This document shows, one piece after another, positions 27,420 through 37,759 of a stretch of 64,000 nucleotides of DNA. The position numbers and the translations under genes are program-made. Origin of the DNA: Halorussus aquaticus (lineage in GTDB: Archaea > Halobacteriota > Halobacteria > Halobacteriales > Haladaptataceae); assembly GCF_024218795.1 (NCBI RefSeq), contig NZ_CP100400.1:2170001-2234000 (forward strand), written 5' to 3'. The first letter of the stretch is position 1. Each line of letters opens with the position of its first letter. The notes beneath the pieces were generated by a model. It saw nothing but the letters and a program-made list of their open reading frames with translations. It was not told the DNA's origin and did no database searches.

Positions 27420-28216
27420 TCAGTCCGTCCGCGGAATCGCGTAGGTCCCCGCCGCGAAGAAGACAACCGTCAGGAGCGCCAGCACCGCGAGGTTGGACTC
27501 CCATCCGGCGAGCGCCGCCTCCGAGAGCGGTTCAGCGCCCGACGCCGACGTTCTGTAGGTCAGTTCTCGAACCCCCCGCGCGAAGTAGGTCAGCGGCGAG
27601 AGGTTCATCGCGGGTCGGAACCACGCCGGGAGCAGGGCGGGCGTGACGAAGGTGTCCGAGAGGAACAGCAGCGGGAGCGCGATGGTGTTGCTCGCGGCGA
27701 TGACGCCGTCTTGGGAGTCGGCGAGTCCGCCGAGGACCGCGCCGAGACCGCAGAACAGCGCGACCGCGAACCCGACGAACGCCGCCACGAGCGCGAGGTT
27801 CGCCGGGCCGAGCGCGAGCGACGCCGTCCCCGTCACCAGCGCCATCAGTCCGAGGATGAGCAGACCGGCGATGCCGATGATGGCGACGTTGACCAGCGTG
27901 TGGGCCAGCAGCCACTCGGCGCGCGACAGCGGCGTCGTCGCCAGTTTCTCGAAGCGGTTGCCCTCGCGGTGGCGTGCGACCTCCGACCCCACCCGCGAGA
28001 GCGGGGTGAAGAGGACGACTACGGCGAGATACCCCGGCAGGTAGTAGCCCGGCGGTTCCGCGAACAGGCCGCCCCCGGTCGGGTTGGTCTGGACCAGCAC
28101 TGCGAAGATGAGGATGAGGATGACCGGGAAGAAGAACGTGAAGAACACCGCTGTCCGCCGCCTGACGAACGAGCGCCACGCCGCGCTCGCTTCCGCCCGG
28201 ACCCGGCCGGTGGCGC

Positions 28217-28220
<4 letters not shown>
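27420..28220 (-). CDS. ABC-2 type transporter permease
   Basis: 266 aa with six membrane helices and the ABC-2 export permease pattern: an amphipathic N-terminus, FFFPVILILIFAVLVQ, the long middle loop with REGNRFEKLATTPLSRAEWL and the C-terminal NLSPLTYFARGVREL. It pairs with the ATPase just upstream, whose stop overlaps its start by ATGA. The family exports drugs, lipids, polysaccharides or antimicrobial compounds; the substrate is unknown. Confidence 0.92.
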
Positions 28221-29185
<965 letters not shown>

Positions 29186-29269
29186 GGTCCGGGATTGTGG
29201 CGGTTCGCTGGTAAGCGGTTCGATTCCGACGCCAGTAGGTATTTGTGTCATCGGTCGGATACGGCCGAT

Positions 29270-29539
29270 ATGACCGACGCCATCGACCGCTTTCGGAGGG
29301 AAGTCGAGACCAGAATCGCGGCCGAGTTCGGGTCGGAGCGCGACGCCGAACGGGTCGCCGACGCGGCGGTTCGCCTCCGAGAGTCCGAGGGCGTCGAGTG
29401 GAGTCCGCCGTTCGTCGCCGAGCGCATGGCCGACGCGCCCGGCGACCGGAGCGTCCCCGAGAAGTGGAACTGGTTGCTCGAATACGTCGGCGCCGACGTC
29501 GAGAACGTCGACGAGTACAGACTGCGCGGCGGACCGTGA
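29270..29539 (+). CDS. Small acidic protein, function unknown
   Basis: 89 aa, alpha-helical and charged (AIDRFRREVETRIAAEFGSE), ending EKWNWLLEYVGADVENVDEY. It is divergent from the exporter operon with an 84-bp gap. No domain is recognised; the composition and clean start support a real gene. Confidence 0.68.
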   Translation: MTDAIDRFRREVETRIAAEFGSERDAERVADAAVRLRESEGVEWSPPFVAERMADAPGDRSVPEKWNWLLEYVGADVENVDEYRLRGGP

Positions 29540-29563
29540 TTTACGGCCCTCGAACGGCCCTGT

Positions 29564-30184
29564 TCACTCGTCCAGCAGGTCCTCCTTCCGGCGCTGGAAC
29601 TCCTCCTCGTCGATGAGTCCGCGCGACTTGGCGTCGCCGAGTCGTTCGAGGCGGTCGCGCAGACTCTGTGGGTCGTTCGACGACGCCGACCCGTCACCCC
29701 CGGTGTCGGGCGACTCGGCTTTGGAGCGGTAGGTCACGTACTCGGCCGCGCGGGTCACGTCGTCGGCGTCGAGGGTACCCGGAAGCCAGAGGAAGTACTT
29801 CGCGTCTGCCACCGCGAGGTCGATTCGGTGGCGTCGAACCCCCTCGCGCGAGCGAACGCCGACGACGTCGCCGTAGGGGAGACTCACCGACTCGTCCCCG
29901 CCCTCGACGCCCAACTGGAGGGACACCCGGCGGTCGGTGAACAGGTAGACGCCGCCCCGCTCGGGGGTCACCGTGGACTCCGGGTCGCCGAACCCGACGC
30001 CCTCGTCGCCGCACTCGAAGCAGAACGCGGGTTCCTCGCCGTCCGCGAGTCGGGTCAGAGGCGCCGTTTCGAGGTCACTGACGGCGTCGGCCGTCCCCGC
30101 CAGTCGGTCGGCCGTGACCGACGGGTGGTCGGCGCGGGCGGCGAGCATCGACGCGAACCGTCGGTCGTCGCCGGTCGGTGACAT
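29564..30184 (-). CDS. SHOCT-domain protein with PH-like domain
   Basis: 206 aa. The middle (about residues 60-150) looks like a bacterial PH-type domain (GGVYLFTDRRVSLQLGVEGG, LPYGDVVGVRSREGVRRHRI). A CxxC pair sits at FCFECGD. The C-terminal 30 residues are a SHOCT motif (RLERLGDAKSRGLIDEEEFQ, then RRKEDLL). SHOCT tails are common oligomerisation modules of unknown role. A second SHOCT protein is at 53178. It stands alone. Confidence 0.8.
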   Translation of the reverse strand: MSPTGDDRRFASMLAARADHPSVTADRLAGTADAVSDLETAPLTRLADGEEPAFCFECGDEGVGFGDPESTVTPERGGVYLFTDRRVSLQLGVEGGDESVSLPYGDVVGVRSREGVRRHRIDLAVADAKYFLWLPGTLDADDVTRAAEYVTYRSKAESPDTGGDGSASSNDPQSLRDRLERLGDAKSRGLIDEEEFQRRKEDLLDE

Positions 30185-30265
30185 GACTGTCAGACGAACG
30201 TCTGACGCGAACCCGGTTATACTTGCCGACTATTATCACGGAAAATAACTCGCGTCAGCGCGCCG

Positions 30266-30937
30266 TCAGAACCGACCGCCGACGGTGGGTCGCCACCGCA
30301 ACAGCGCGACGGTCAGGACGAACGCGAGCGTTCCGAGCGTGTACGACCACTCGCTGGCCGCGGCCGCCACGCCGGTTCCGGTCCCCGCCACCCCGGCCGC
30401 GAGCGTGGCGACGACCGGCCACGCGCAACTGACGCAGGAGACCACCCCGACGAGACCCGACACCGCCGACCCCGCGGTGTCGAGTACCGTGTCGTAGACG
30501 AGATACGCCAGCGTCAGGTAGCCCACGAGCTTGTACGGCATCAGCGAGAGGTTCACCGCGGACCCGGTGTACAGCACGGCGGGACCCCACCCCGGCGGGA
30601 GCCACGCGATTCGCCACCCGAGGGCGTGGCTCCCGCCCGGCTTGACGAGACCGCCGACTGACGCCAGCAGGAGGAAGTAACCGACTGCCACCGCCGCCCC
30701 GATGTAGCGAGTGCGCCGCGAGTCGGCCACCGGGTCGGCCCGGAGCAGCGCCCACGCGCTGACGTTTATCCAGACGAACGGGAAGACGAGGTACCGCCAC
30801 TCGGTCACGGTCACGTCCGCGAGCAGCAGGTACGCGAAGGTCAGGACCAGTTCGGTGTTGACCAGCAGGCCGGTCCACAGCAGGGCGTCGCGGCTCGGCC
30901 GCAGTCGGTCCAGCGAGAGGTCGAGTGTCCGTGTCAT
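30266..30937 (-). CDS. Six- to seven-helix membrane protein downstream of the heme synthase fusion
   Basis: 223 aa with six to seven hydrophobic helices. An unusual VVSCVSCAWPVVA (about residues 168-180) places a CxxC pair in or at the edge of a membrane helix, a possible metal or thiol site. It starts 18 bp after the ctaA-ctaB fusion gene and is presumably co-transcribed, so a role in heme-copper oxidase biogenesis or copper handling is possible but only by position. I recall uncharacterised haloarchaeal homologues beside ctaB. Confidence 0.78.
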   Translation of the reverse strand: MTRTLDLSLDRLRPSRDALLWTGLLVNTELVLTFAYLLLADVTVTEWRYLVFPFVWINVSAWALLRADPVADSRRTRYIGAAVAVGYFLLLASVGGLVKPGGSHALGWRIAWLPPGWGPAVLYTGSAVNLSLMPYKLVGYLTLAYLVYDTVLDTAGSAVSGLVGVVSCVSCAWPVVATLAAGVAGTGTGVAAAASEWSYTLGTLAFVLTVALLRWRPTVGGRF

Positions 30938-30955
30938 AGTTGGTCGTGTCGGGAG

Positions 30956-32368
30956 TCAGAACACGAGCGCGTCCGTGACGACCGCGAGCAACAGCGCACC
31001 GAGGTACGCGTTCGAGGCGTGGAACGACCGGAACGCCGCCTGCTCGGTTCGCTCGTGGTGGAGTCGGACGACCGCCCACAGGAAGAGCGCGCCGAACGCG
31101 ACGCTGGTTCCGGCGTAGACCAGTCCGAGCGTCGTGACCGCCGACAGCAGGCCCGCCGCGAGCAGGGTCGCTCCGAGGTAGAGCAGGATGTGCTTGCGGG
31201 TGACGGCTTCGCCTCGGACTACGGGCATCATCGGGAACCCGCCGCGAGCGTAGTCGTCCTTGTACGCCAGCGCGAGGTTGTAGAAGTGGGCGGGGGTCCA
31301 GAGGAAGATGACGCCCGCCAGCACTATCGCGGGCAGGCCGATTCTGCCCGTGACGGCGGCCCCGCCGATGAGCGCCGGGAGCGCCCCCGCGAAGCCGCCG
31401 ATGACCGTGTTCTGGACGGTGTTAGGTTTGAGCAACAGCGTGTAGATGACGCTGTAGAACAGGATGGCGAACATCCCCAGCGCGGCCGCCAGCACGTTCA
31501 CCGTCAGGAACGCCCCCAGCGAGAGCGCGACCAGCAGGACGCCGAACGCAACGGCGTTCCGGACCGGAATCTGGTCGGTCGCCGCCGGGCGGTCGGCGGT
31601 CCGGTTCATCTTCTTGTCCACGTCGCGTTCGAGGACGTGGTTGAACGTGCCCGACGCGCCGATGGAGAGGACGCCGCCCGTGAGGGTGGCGACGACCGTC
31701 TCGACCTGTAGGGCAGACGACGACCCGGCCGCGAGCGCCATCGCCGCCGACGCGACGAGACAGAGCAGCCACATCAGTCGGGGTTTCATCAGTCGGAAGT
31801 AGGCGAACCCGGTTCGCTTCGCTCGGGCGAGAAGCCCGTCGGGCCGGGCGGCGGTCGGTGACGGGGACGGTTCGTGCGCGTCGGGCACCTCGTCGGGGTC
31901 CTCGACGCCGGTCGGTTCGTCGAACGTCTCGGGTTCGAGCGTCCACGCGAGCGCGACGACGATGCCGCCGAAAATCGCCATGCCGACGACGAGGTGGACC
32001 GCCGACAGCAGCGCGGGCGTGGCGGTGGTCGCCGCGAACGCGCCGAGTCCGACCTGCGCCGGGTAGAGGACCGCCGAGGTGGTGAGCGCGGCGCGGACTC
32101 GCCGTTCGGTGTCAGTCACCCACGCGAGCGCGGTCGTCGCCGCGAGCGCGAGGGCGACGCCGAGCGCGGCGACCCGGTGGCCCCACGCGACGGCGAGTTT
32201 CGGCTGGTCCAGCGGGACGAGCCAGCGACCGTGACACGCGGGCCACGTCGGGCAGGCGGCAGCGGCGTCGGTGAGTGCCGTGGTCGCACCGACGACCACC
32301 AGCAGGTAGACGCCGATGGCGGTGCCAGCGAGCATCGAGACGAACCGACGAGATGGGTGTCCGGTCAC
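30956..32368 (-). CDS. ctaB: CtaA-like domain fused to protoheme IX farnesyltransferase (heme O synthase)
   Basis: 470 aa in two parts. Residues about 10-150 resemble half of heme A synthase CtaA/COX15: four helices, ACPTWPACHGRW with paired cysteines and His in AWGHRVAALG and LLSAVHLVVG. A low-complexity linker leads to the UbiA-type prenyltransferase CtaB (about 190-470) with NHVLERDVDKKMNRTADRPA and YKDDYARGGFPMMP, its two Mg-diphosphate sites. CtaB converts heme B to heme O for the oxidase. GTG at 32368 is the start. It is divergent from coxB, so regulation is probably shared. Confidence 0.92.
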   Translation of the reverse strand: MTGHPSRRFVSMLAGTAIGVYLLVVVGATTALTDAAAACPTWPACHGRWLVPLDQPKLAVAWGHRVAALGVALALAATTALAWVTDTERRVRAALTTSAVLYPAQVGLGAFAATTATPALLSAVHLVVGMAIFGGIVVALAWTLEPETFDEPTGVEDPDEVPDAHEPSPSPTAARPDGLLARAKRTGFAYFRLMKPRLMWLLCLVASAAMALAAGSSSALQVETVVATLTGGVLSIGASGTFNHVLERDVDKKMNRTADRPAATDQIPVRNAVAFGVLLVALSLGAFLTVNVLAAALGMFAILFYSVIYTLLLKPNTVQNTVIGGFAGALPALIGGAAVTGRIGLPAIVLAGVIFLWTPAHFYNLALAYKDDYARGGFPMMPVVRGEAVTRKHILLYLGATLLAAGLLSAVTTLGLVYAGTSVAFGALFLWAVVRLHHERTEQAAFRSFHASNAYLGALLLAVVTDALVF

Positions 32369-32472
32369 GCGAATCTCCTAGCTAAGGTTGCGGACTCGTC
32401 GTATTTAGAAGAACCGAATCGACCGGAACGCAGACCGGCTAACCCGCCGACCCGAACAGGGAAGTCAGTAGG

Positions 32473-32480
32473 TATTTATG
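32473..32480 (+). promoter_or_regulatory. TATA box of coxB
   Basis: TATTTATG ends 25 bp before the ATG at 32506, giving a leaderless or near-leaderless coxB transcript. It lies in the 137-bp divergent gap between ctaB and coxB. Confidence 0.6.
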
Positions 32481-32505
32481 AGTCTCGTCCCAATTCGCAA
32501 CCAGC

Positions 32506-33228
32506 ATGAGTTCAAAGCGGACAGCGTTCGCAACGCTACTGGGGGTCGCGGCGCTCGCCCTGTTCGCGGACCCGGTACTTGCGCAGGGATACGACTCCAC
32601 GACGGAGGCGCTGATACAGTCGCTGAACACCCAGCTGCTGTACATGGCGATTCCCATCACGGTGCTGGTCGAGGGCATCCTCATCTACACCGTGTGGAAG
32701 TACCGTAACAACGACGACCCCAAACCGACCAAGGAGAACCGCCGCCTCGAAATCTCGTGGACCATCGCCACGGCGCTGGTCCTGCTGGTCGTCGGCTACG
32801 CCTCCTACGGCGTGATGGCCAACGAGTACGTCTCGCAGGCGAGTGGCGAAATCGAGCCCGCGGACTCGAACGCCGTGACGGTCGACGTCTACGGCCAGAA
32901 GTACCTCTGGGAGTTCAACTACACCGGCCAGAACGTCACGACGACGGGGACCCTCGTCCTGCCGAAGGGACAGGACGTGATTCTCAGGATAACGTCGCGG
33001 GACTGGCTCCACTCCTTCCACGTCCCCGAACTCGGACTGAAACAGGACGCGCTCCCCGGACAGTACGAGACCATCAAGACGAAGCCGACCGAGACGGGAA
33101 CCTACCAGCTCTACTGCGCCGAATACTGCGGCGTGGGTCACTCCAAGATGCTCGGTGAGGTTCGGGTCGTGAGCCAGCAGGAGTATCAGAACTGGCTCGA
33201 CGAGCAGCAGGGCAACAGTTCGAGCTAA
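32506..33228 (+). CDS. coxB: Cytochrome c oxidase subunit II
   Basis: 240 aa with a signal peptide (ends near DPVLAQG), two membrane helices (about 45-66 and 86-105), and a cupredoxin domain outside the membrane. The binuclear CuA ligands are all present: His169 in DWLHSF, Cys204 and Cys208 in CAEYCGVGHSKM, His212, Met215. It accepts electrons, in haloarchaea probably from halocyanin. It is divergent from ctaB. Subunit I is not adjacent; a plus-strand peptidase gene follows instead, and subunit III is at 35439. Confidence 0.95.
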   Translation: MSSKRTAFATLLGVAALALFADPVLAQGYDSTTEALIQSLNTQLLYMAIPITVLVEGILIYTVWKYRNNDDPKPTKENRRLEISWTIATALVLLVVGYASYGVMANEYVSQASGEIEPADSNAVTVDVYGQKYLWEFNYTGQNVTTTGTLVLPKGQDVILRITSRDWLHSFHVPELGLKQDALPGQYETIKTKPTETGTYQLYCAEYCGVGHSKMLGEVRVVSQQEYQNWLDEQQGNSSS

Positions 33229-33348
33229 CTCGCGTTCTCCGCTTTTTCCGACCGGCGCTGACAGTTTAGCCGCGGCGTCGCCGAGCGCGTGCGAACCACC
33301 TCCGCGGTACCACACGCTTTTTTGACAGGGTGTTCGAACCGTCCCGGC

Positions 33349-35423
33349 ATGCCGACGCCCCCGGACTGGACTGCCGACCCGCCGCCGACCCGCCGCGACC
33401 CCGTCACCGACGAGTACCACGGCTCCGAGATTGCCGACCCCTACCGATGGCTGGAGGGCGACGACGAGGCGGTCCGGGAGTGGACCGCGGCCCAGAACGA
33501 GTACGCCGACGCGCACCTCGACGCGCCCGCGCGGGACATCCTTCGGTCTGAGATGCGCTCGCTGAGCGCGGTCTCGGAGTACGGTACCGTCGAGGCGGCG
33601 GACGGCCGGTACTTCCGGACCGTCCGCGACCCCGGCGACGACCACGCACGACTCGTGGTCGGTGAGTCCTTCGAAGGCGACTGGACGCGACTCGTGGACC
33701 CGAACGAGTGGCGCGCCGACGCCGGAATCGGAGGCGCGCCCACCCGCTCGATGTCGTGGTTCCTCCCCTCGCCCGACGGTGACCGCGTCGCCTACGGCGT
33801 CGCGGGCGGCGACGAGCGCGTGGATATTCACGTCGCGAGCGTTCCCGACGGCGAGGACGAGGCCGTGCTGGACGACTGCGGCCGAGTGAGTCGCGCGTTC
33901 GTGGGCTACGACCCAGCGAGTCCCGGGACGGTCGCGTGGGACGCCGACGGCGAGGGCCTCTACTACGTCGCCACGGACGCGGGACCCGACGGCGGCGTCG
34001 TCACGGAACTGCGCCACTGGCAGTTCGGCGGGGGAGCGGACGTGCTGCTCGCGCCCGATGACCGAGACGGGTGGCCGCTGGTGAGGACCGACCCCGCGTC
34101 CGGGACGCTGGCGGTGGCGTTCCACGACGCGTCGGCCACCGACTGGACCGTTCGAGCGGACGGCGAGTTCCGGCCGGTCCTCGCAGACGGCGACGCCGAG
34201 ACGTTCGCGGTGTTCGGCGACGGAAGGGTCTTCGTCCAGACCGACCACGAGGCCCCGCGCGGGCGGGTCGTCGCGTGTTCGTTCGACGAATTCCGCGCGG
34301 GTCACGTCTCGCTAGCCGACTGCGAGACGGTCCTCCCCGAGCGAGAGGCGGTCCTCCAGTCGGTCGCCGCGACGCCCCGCTTCCTCGTCGCCCACTACTC
34401 CGAGGACGCCTGCGCCCGCCTCGCGGTCTACGACCACGGGGGCGTCCACCTCCGGGACCTCCCGGTTCCGGACGCCTCCTCGGTGTCGAAACTCCGGACC
34501 GACCCCGACGCCGAGGCGGCGTTCTATCTGGTCGAAGGCTTCGACCGGCCGCCGACGCTGGTCCGCACCGACCTCGCGACGGGCGACCGCCGGGAACTGG
34601 CGAGCGTCGAGGTGGCGACGCCCGACGACCTCGTGGTTCGCCGAGCGTTCGTGGAGTCGTCGGGCGGCGTCGAAGTACCGGTGTTCGTCTGCCACCGAGC
34701 GAGCGTCGAGCGCGACGGCGACAACCCGGCGGTCCTGCACGGGTACGGCGGGTTCCGCTCCAGCAGGCCGCCTGACTTCGACCGGTTCCGAGTGCCGTTT
34801 CTCGCGGACGGCGGCGTGTACGCGCGCGTCTCTGCGCGCGGCGGCCACGAGTACGGCGAGGAGTGGCACGAGGACGGGATGCGCGCGGCGAAACGGCACA
34901 CCTTCGACGACTTCGTCGCGGCGGGCGAGTACCTCTGTTCCGCGGGGTACACCAGTTCCGACCGACTCGCGGTCGCCGGACGGTCGAACGGCGGGCTGTC
35001 CGTCGGCGCCGTCGTGACGCGACGCCCGGACCTCTGGGCCGCCGCGCGGTGTTCGGTACCGCTACTGGACCTGCTTCGGTTCCACCGGTTGGGATGGGCG
35101 CGGCGTGGACGCCCGAGTACGGCGACCCGGAGGACCCCGAGGCGTTCGACTACCTCCGGGCGTACTCGCCGTACCACAACGTCGAGGCGGGCGTCGGGTA
35201 TCCGCCGGTCCTGTTCACGACCGGCGAGAGCGACACGCGCGTCCACCCGAGTCACGCCCGGAAGATGGCCGCCCGGATACAGGCGGAGGCCGACGGCGGT
35301 CCCTTCCTCCTGCGGACGACCGCCGACGCCGGTCACGGCGGGGGCGAGACCGCCGAGACCGTCGCGACAGCGCAGACCGACAGGTGGACGTTCCTCTACG
35401 AGGTGTTGGGAGTGGACGAGTAA
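33349..35423 (+). pseudogene. Prolyl oligopeptidase family serine peptidase with single-base frameshift
   Basis: The N-terminus PYRWLEGDDEAVREW and beta-propeller begin at ATG 33349. The alpha/beta-hydrolase part carries ARVSARGGHEYGEEWHEDGM and the nucleophile Ser546 in GRSNGG. The frame then breaks at about 35091-35093: codons up to HRLG read in one frame, and GAAWTPEYGDPEDPEAFDYL with the acid (GESDTRVHPSHA) and His (DAGHGGG) continue in another. One extra G in the GGG run would restore a 691-aa protein of normal family length. Either a sequencing or homopolymer error or a recent inactivating deletion; both halves are otherwise intact. Confidence 0.88.
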
Positions 35424-35438
35424 AAAGGACGGAACCGC

Positions 35439-36290
35439 TCAGACCGTGATTTCCGCGCCAGCGTACAACACGACGACGAGGAATATCCAGACCGCGTCCA
35501 CGAAGTGCCAGTACATCGAGACCGTCGTGACCGAGACGTGGCGGTCTGCGGTGTACTGTCCGTAGAGCGCGCGGACGAACACGATGCCGATGAGGACCGC
35601 GCCCATCGAGACGTGGAGTCCGTGCAGGCCGGTCAGGCCGTAGAAGGCGGACGCGAAGATGCCCGAGGTGAGGGTGAAGCCCTCGTGCTGGATGAACTCG
35701 TAGTACTCTAGCACCTGCCCGCCGATGAAGACGACGCCGAGCAGGAGCGTGGCCGCGAGTCCGACGAGGAAGTTCTGCCGGTTACCCTTCCGGAGTTCGA
35801 CGTGGCCCCAGTGGAGCGTGAAACTCGACAGTATCAGGAGCGCGGTGTTGATGAGGACCAGCGACCCGAGCAGGTGCGGGAGTCCCTCGGTGGACCACGT
35901 GCCGACGCGGATGAAGAAGTAGTAGACGAACCCGGCGCTGAACGTGGCTATCTCCGAACCGAGGAACAGCGTCATTCCCCATCTGAGCGCGCTGTCGCCG
36001 TGGCCGTCACTCGACCAGAACGCCTTGACGAAGGCGTGGTAGACCCATCCGTACAGGCCCGCGAGGAACAGGCCGACCGACCCGATGAAGACGACGGGAC
36101 CGAAGATTGGGTCGACTATCGGTTGCTGGCCCTGCGCGAGCAGGAACAGCGCGGCCCCGACGTAGATGCCCGCACCGCCCAGGGCGGTGACGAAGGGCCA
36201 CCAACTCGCCTCGCCGAACCCTCGCGGCCAGTCCTCGACGGCCGGAAGGTGATGGCCGTGCTCTTCCGTTGAATCGTCCGCTACTGTCAT
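35439..36290 (-). CDS. coxC: Cytochrome c oxidase subunit III
   Basis: 283 aa with seven membrane helices. The family marks are PSPWP-like EASWWPFVTALG, GWGMTLFLGSEIATFSAGFVYY (seen as RWGMTLFLGSE), LHWGHVELRKGNR, and the C-terminal GLTGLHGLHVSMGA and SMYWHFVDAVWIFLVVVLY. Subunit III stabilises the heme-copper oxidase. Unlike many haloarchaea with a fused subunit I-III, it is free-standing, with the frameshifted peptidase between it and coxB. Upstream on the minus strand TTTTTACTATTC (36301-36315) may be its TATA element. Confidence 0.94.
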   Translation of the reverse strand: MTVADDSTEEHGHHLPAVEDWPRGFGEASWWPFVTALGGAGIYVGAALFLLAQGQQPIVDPIFGPVVFIGSVGLFLAGLYGWVYHAFVKAFWSSDGHGDSALRWGMTLFLGSEIATFSAGFVYYFFIRVGTWSTEGLPHLLGSLVLINTALLILSSFTLHWGHVELRKGNRQNFLVGLAATLLLGVVFIGGQVLEYYEFIQHEGFTLTSGIFASAFYGLTGLHGLHVSMGAVLIGIVFVRALYGQYTADRHVSVTTVSMYWHFVDAVWIFLVVVLYAGAEITV

Positions 36291-36479
36291 ACGAGACGAT
36301 TGCGGGTCGAATAGTAAAAAGGCACCTGAACGCGTCCGCGAAACGAGTGGACTCCGGCGGTACCGCCGCGGCTAACGTGTCTCCGTTCTGGACGGATAAC
36401 GTATCGAACGTCCCGACATCGCGGAGTACGCAGAACGCGCCAAACGGGAGAACTCCGCGGACCGAAGTCCCGTCCGGGG

Positions 36480-37550
36480 CTATCGCTCGACTTCCGGGTC
36501 GTCGACGACCTGCCGACGCTGTCGTTCGAGCGAATCGGGCGTCCGGGCGTAGACGTGTTCGAAGATGTCGTCCGCGTCGAGACCCGTGCGGTCCTCGACG
36601 CCCTCGACGGCGTCGGCGACCCGGTCGTCGGCCCACGAGCGGAGTTGGCGCTCGTCCTCGTCGGTCCAGTCGTGAATCTCCGCGAGATACTCCCGGGTTC
36701 GCTCGACCGGGTCCTTCTTCCGCCACTCCTCGACCTCCTCGTCGTCGCGGTACTTCGACGGGTCGTCGGTGGTCGTGTGGGCACCCCGGCGGTAGGTGAC
36801 GGCTTCGATGAGTCGGGGACCCTCACCGTCCTTGGCGGCTTCGAGCGCGTCCTCGACCGCGCCGTACACCGCCAGCACGTCGTTGCCGTCCACGCGGACG
36901 CCCTCGAACCCGTAGGCGTCGGCCTTCTGGGCGATGGTCGCGGAGGCAGTCTGGCGCTCGCGGGGCACCGAGATGGCCCACTGGTTGTTCTGGCAGAAGA
37001 ACACGGTCGGCGACTCGAACACGCCCGCGAAGTTCATCCCCTCGTGGAAGTCGCCTTCGCTGGTCGCGCCGTCGCCGAAACTCACCAGCGTGGCGCAGTC
37101 GTCGCCCCGGTAGTCGGCCGCCATGCTCGTTCCGACCGCGTGGGGGAGCTGGGTGGCGATGGGTATCGTCGGCGGGAACGTCCGGAGTCCGTCGGGGTCC
37201 TCGCGGTCCACGTAGTTGCCCTCCCCGAGCAGATACACCAACACGTCTTCGAGGTCGAGACCCCGCGTCAGATACATCGCGTGGTCGCGGTACGTCGGGA
37301 AGCAGTAGTCCGACTCCGAGAGGGCGTAGGCCGCGCCGACCTGCGCGGCCTCCTGTCCTTGGAGGGGCGCGTACGTCCCGATACGTCCCTGCCGGTGGAG
37401 TTTGACCGCCTTCTCGTCGAACGTCCGGGCGAGTACCTGTAGCCGGTACATGTCGGTTACCGCCGACGCCGAGAGGTCGGGGTCCGTTCGTTCGTCCACA
37501 GTGCCGTCCGGGTCGACCACGCGGGTAACGTCTGGTGCCTGTATTGCCAT
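36480..37550 (-). CDS. 2-oxoacid dehydrogenase E1 component, alpha subunit
   Basis: 356 aa of the TPP-dependent E1-alpha family (pyruvate, branched-chain or acetoin dehydrogenase). Motifs: GDGATSEGDFHEGMNFAG with the downstream NNQWAISVP for TPP-Mg binding, and the phosphorylation-loop-like RRGAHTTTDDPSKYR. The partner E1-beta, E2 lipoyl transferase and E3 are not adjacent; coxC and an M28 peptidase flank it. Two TATA-like sequences precede it on the minus strand (37577-37585 and 37595-37602). The actual substrate is not predictable; haloarchaea use PorAB for pyruvate, so this one probably serves another 2-oxoacid. Confidence 0.9.
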   Translation of the reverse strand: MAIQAPDVTRVVDPDGTVDERTDPDLSASAVTDMYRLQVLARTFDEKAVKLHRQGRIGTYAPLQGQEAAQVGAAYALSESDYCFPTYRDHAMYLTRGLDLEDVLVYLLGEGNYVDREDPDGLRTFPPTIPIATQLPHAVGTSMAADYRGDDCATLVSFGDGATSEGDFHEGMNFAGVFESPTVFFCQNNQWAISVPRERQTASATIAQKADAYGFEGVRVDGNDVLAVYGAVEDALEAAKDGEGPRLIEAVTYRRGAHTTTDDPSKYRDDEEVEEWRKKDPVERTREYLAEIHDWTDEDERQLRSWADDRVADAVEGVEDRTGLDADDIFEHVYARTPDSLERQRRQVVDDPEVER

Positions 37551-37576
37551 TGTCGTCGATCACCGACCGTCTGTTA

Positions 37577-37602
37577 GAAAATATACATCCAGCGTTATAA
37601 AG
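37577..37602 (-). promoter_or_regulatory. Promoter region of the E1-alpha gene
   Basis: Minus-strand TATATTTTC (37577-37585) lies 27-35 bp before the ATG at 37550, suiting a leaderless transcript; CTTTATAA (37595-37602) is a second candidate. Which one is used is undecided. Confidence 0.5.
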
Positions 37603-37759
37603 TGTCGTTGGGCAACTGAAATGCCGAAAACTGGTCACGAGATTTAAAAGCAGAGTTTCGATTCGTCTACGCGAAGCCCTCAGAACCGCCCGTCGAGTGA
37701 CGAATCGTCGGAACTTTCGATTCGAAAAGCTTACGCCGCCGCCGGAGTCATGCGGTGGT

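Noticed and set aside
35085..35100. Programmed frameshifting in the prolyl oligopeptidase gene
   Set aside because: There is no recognised slippery heptamer or downstream pseudoknot, and a single-base error in a G run explains the break more simply.
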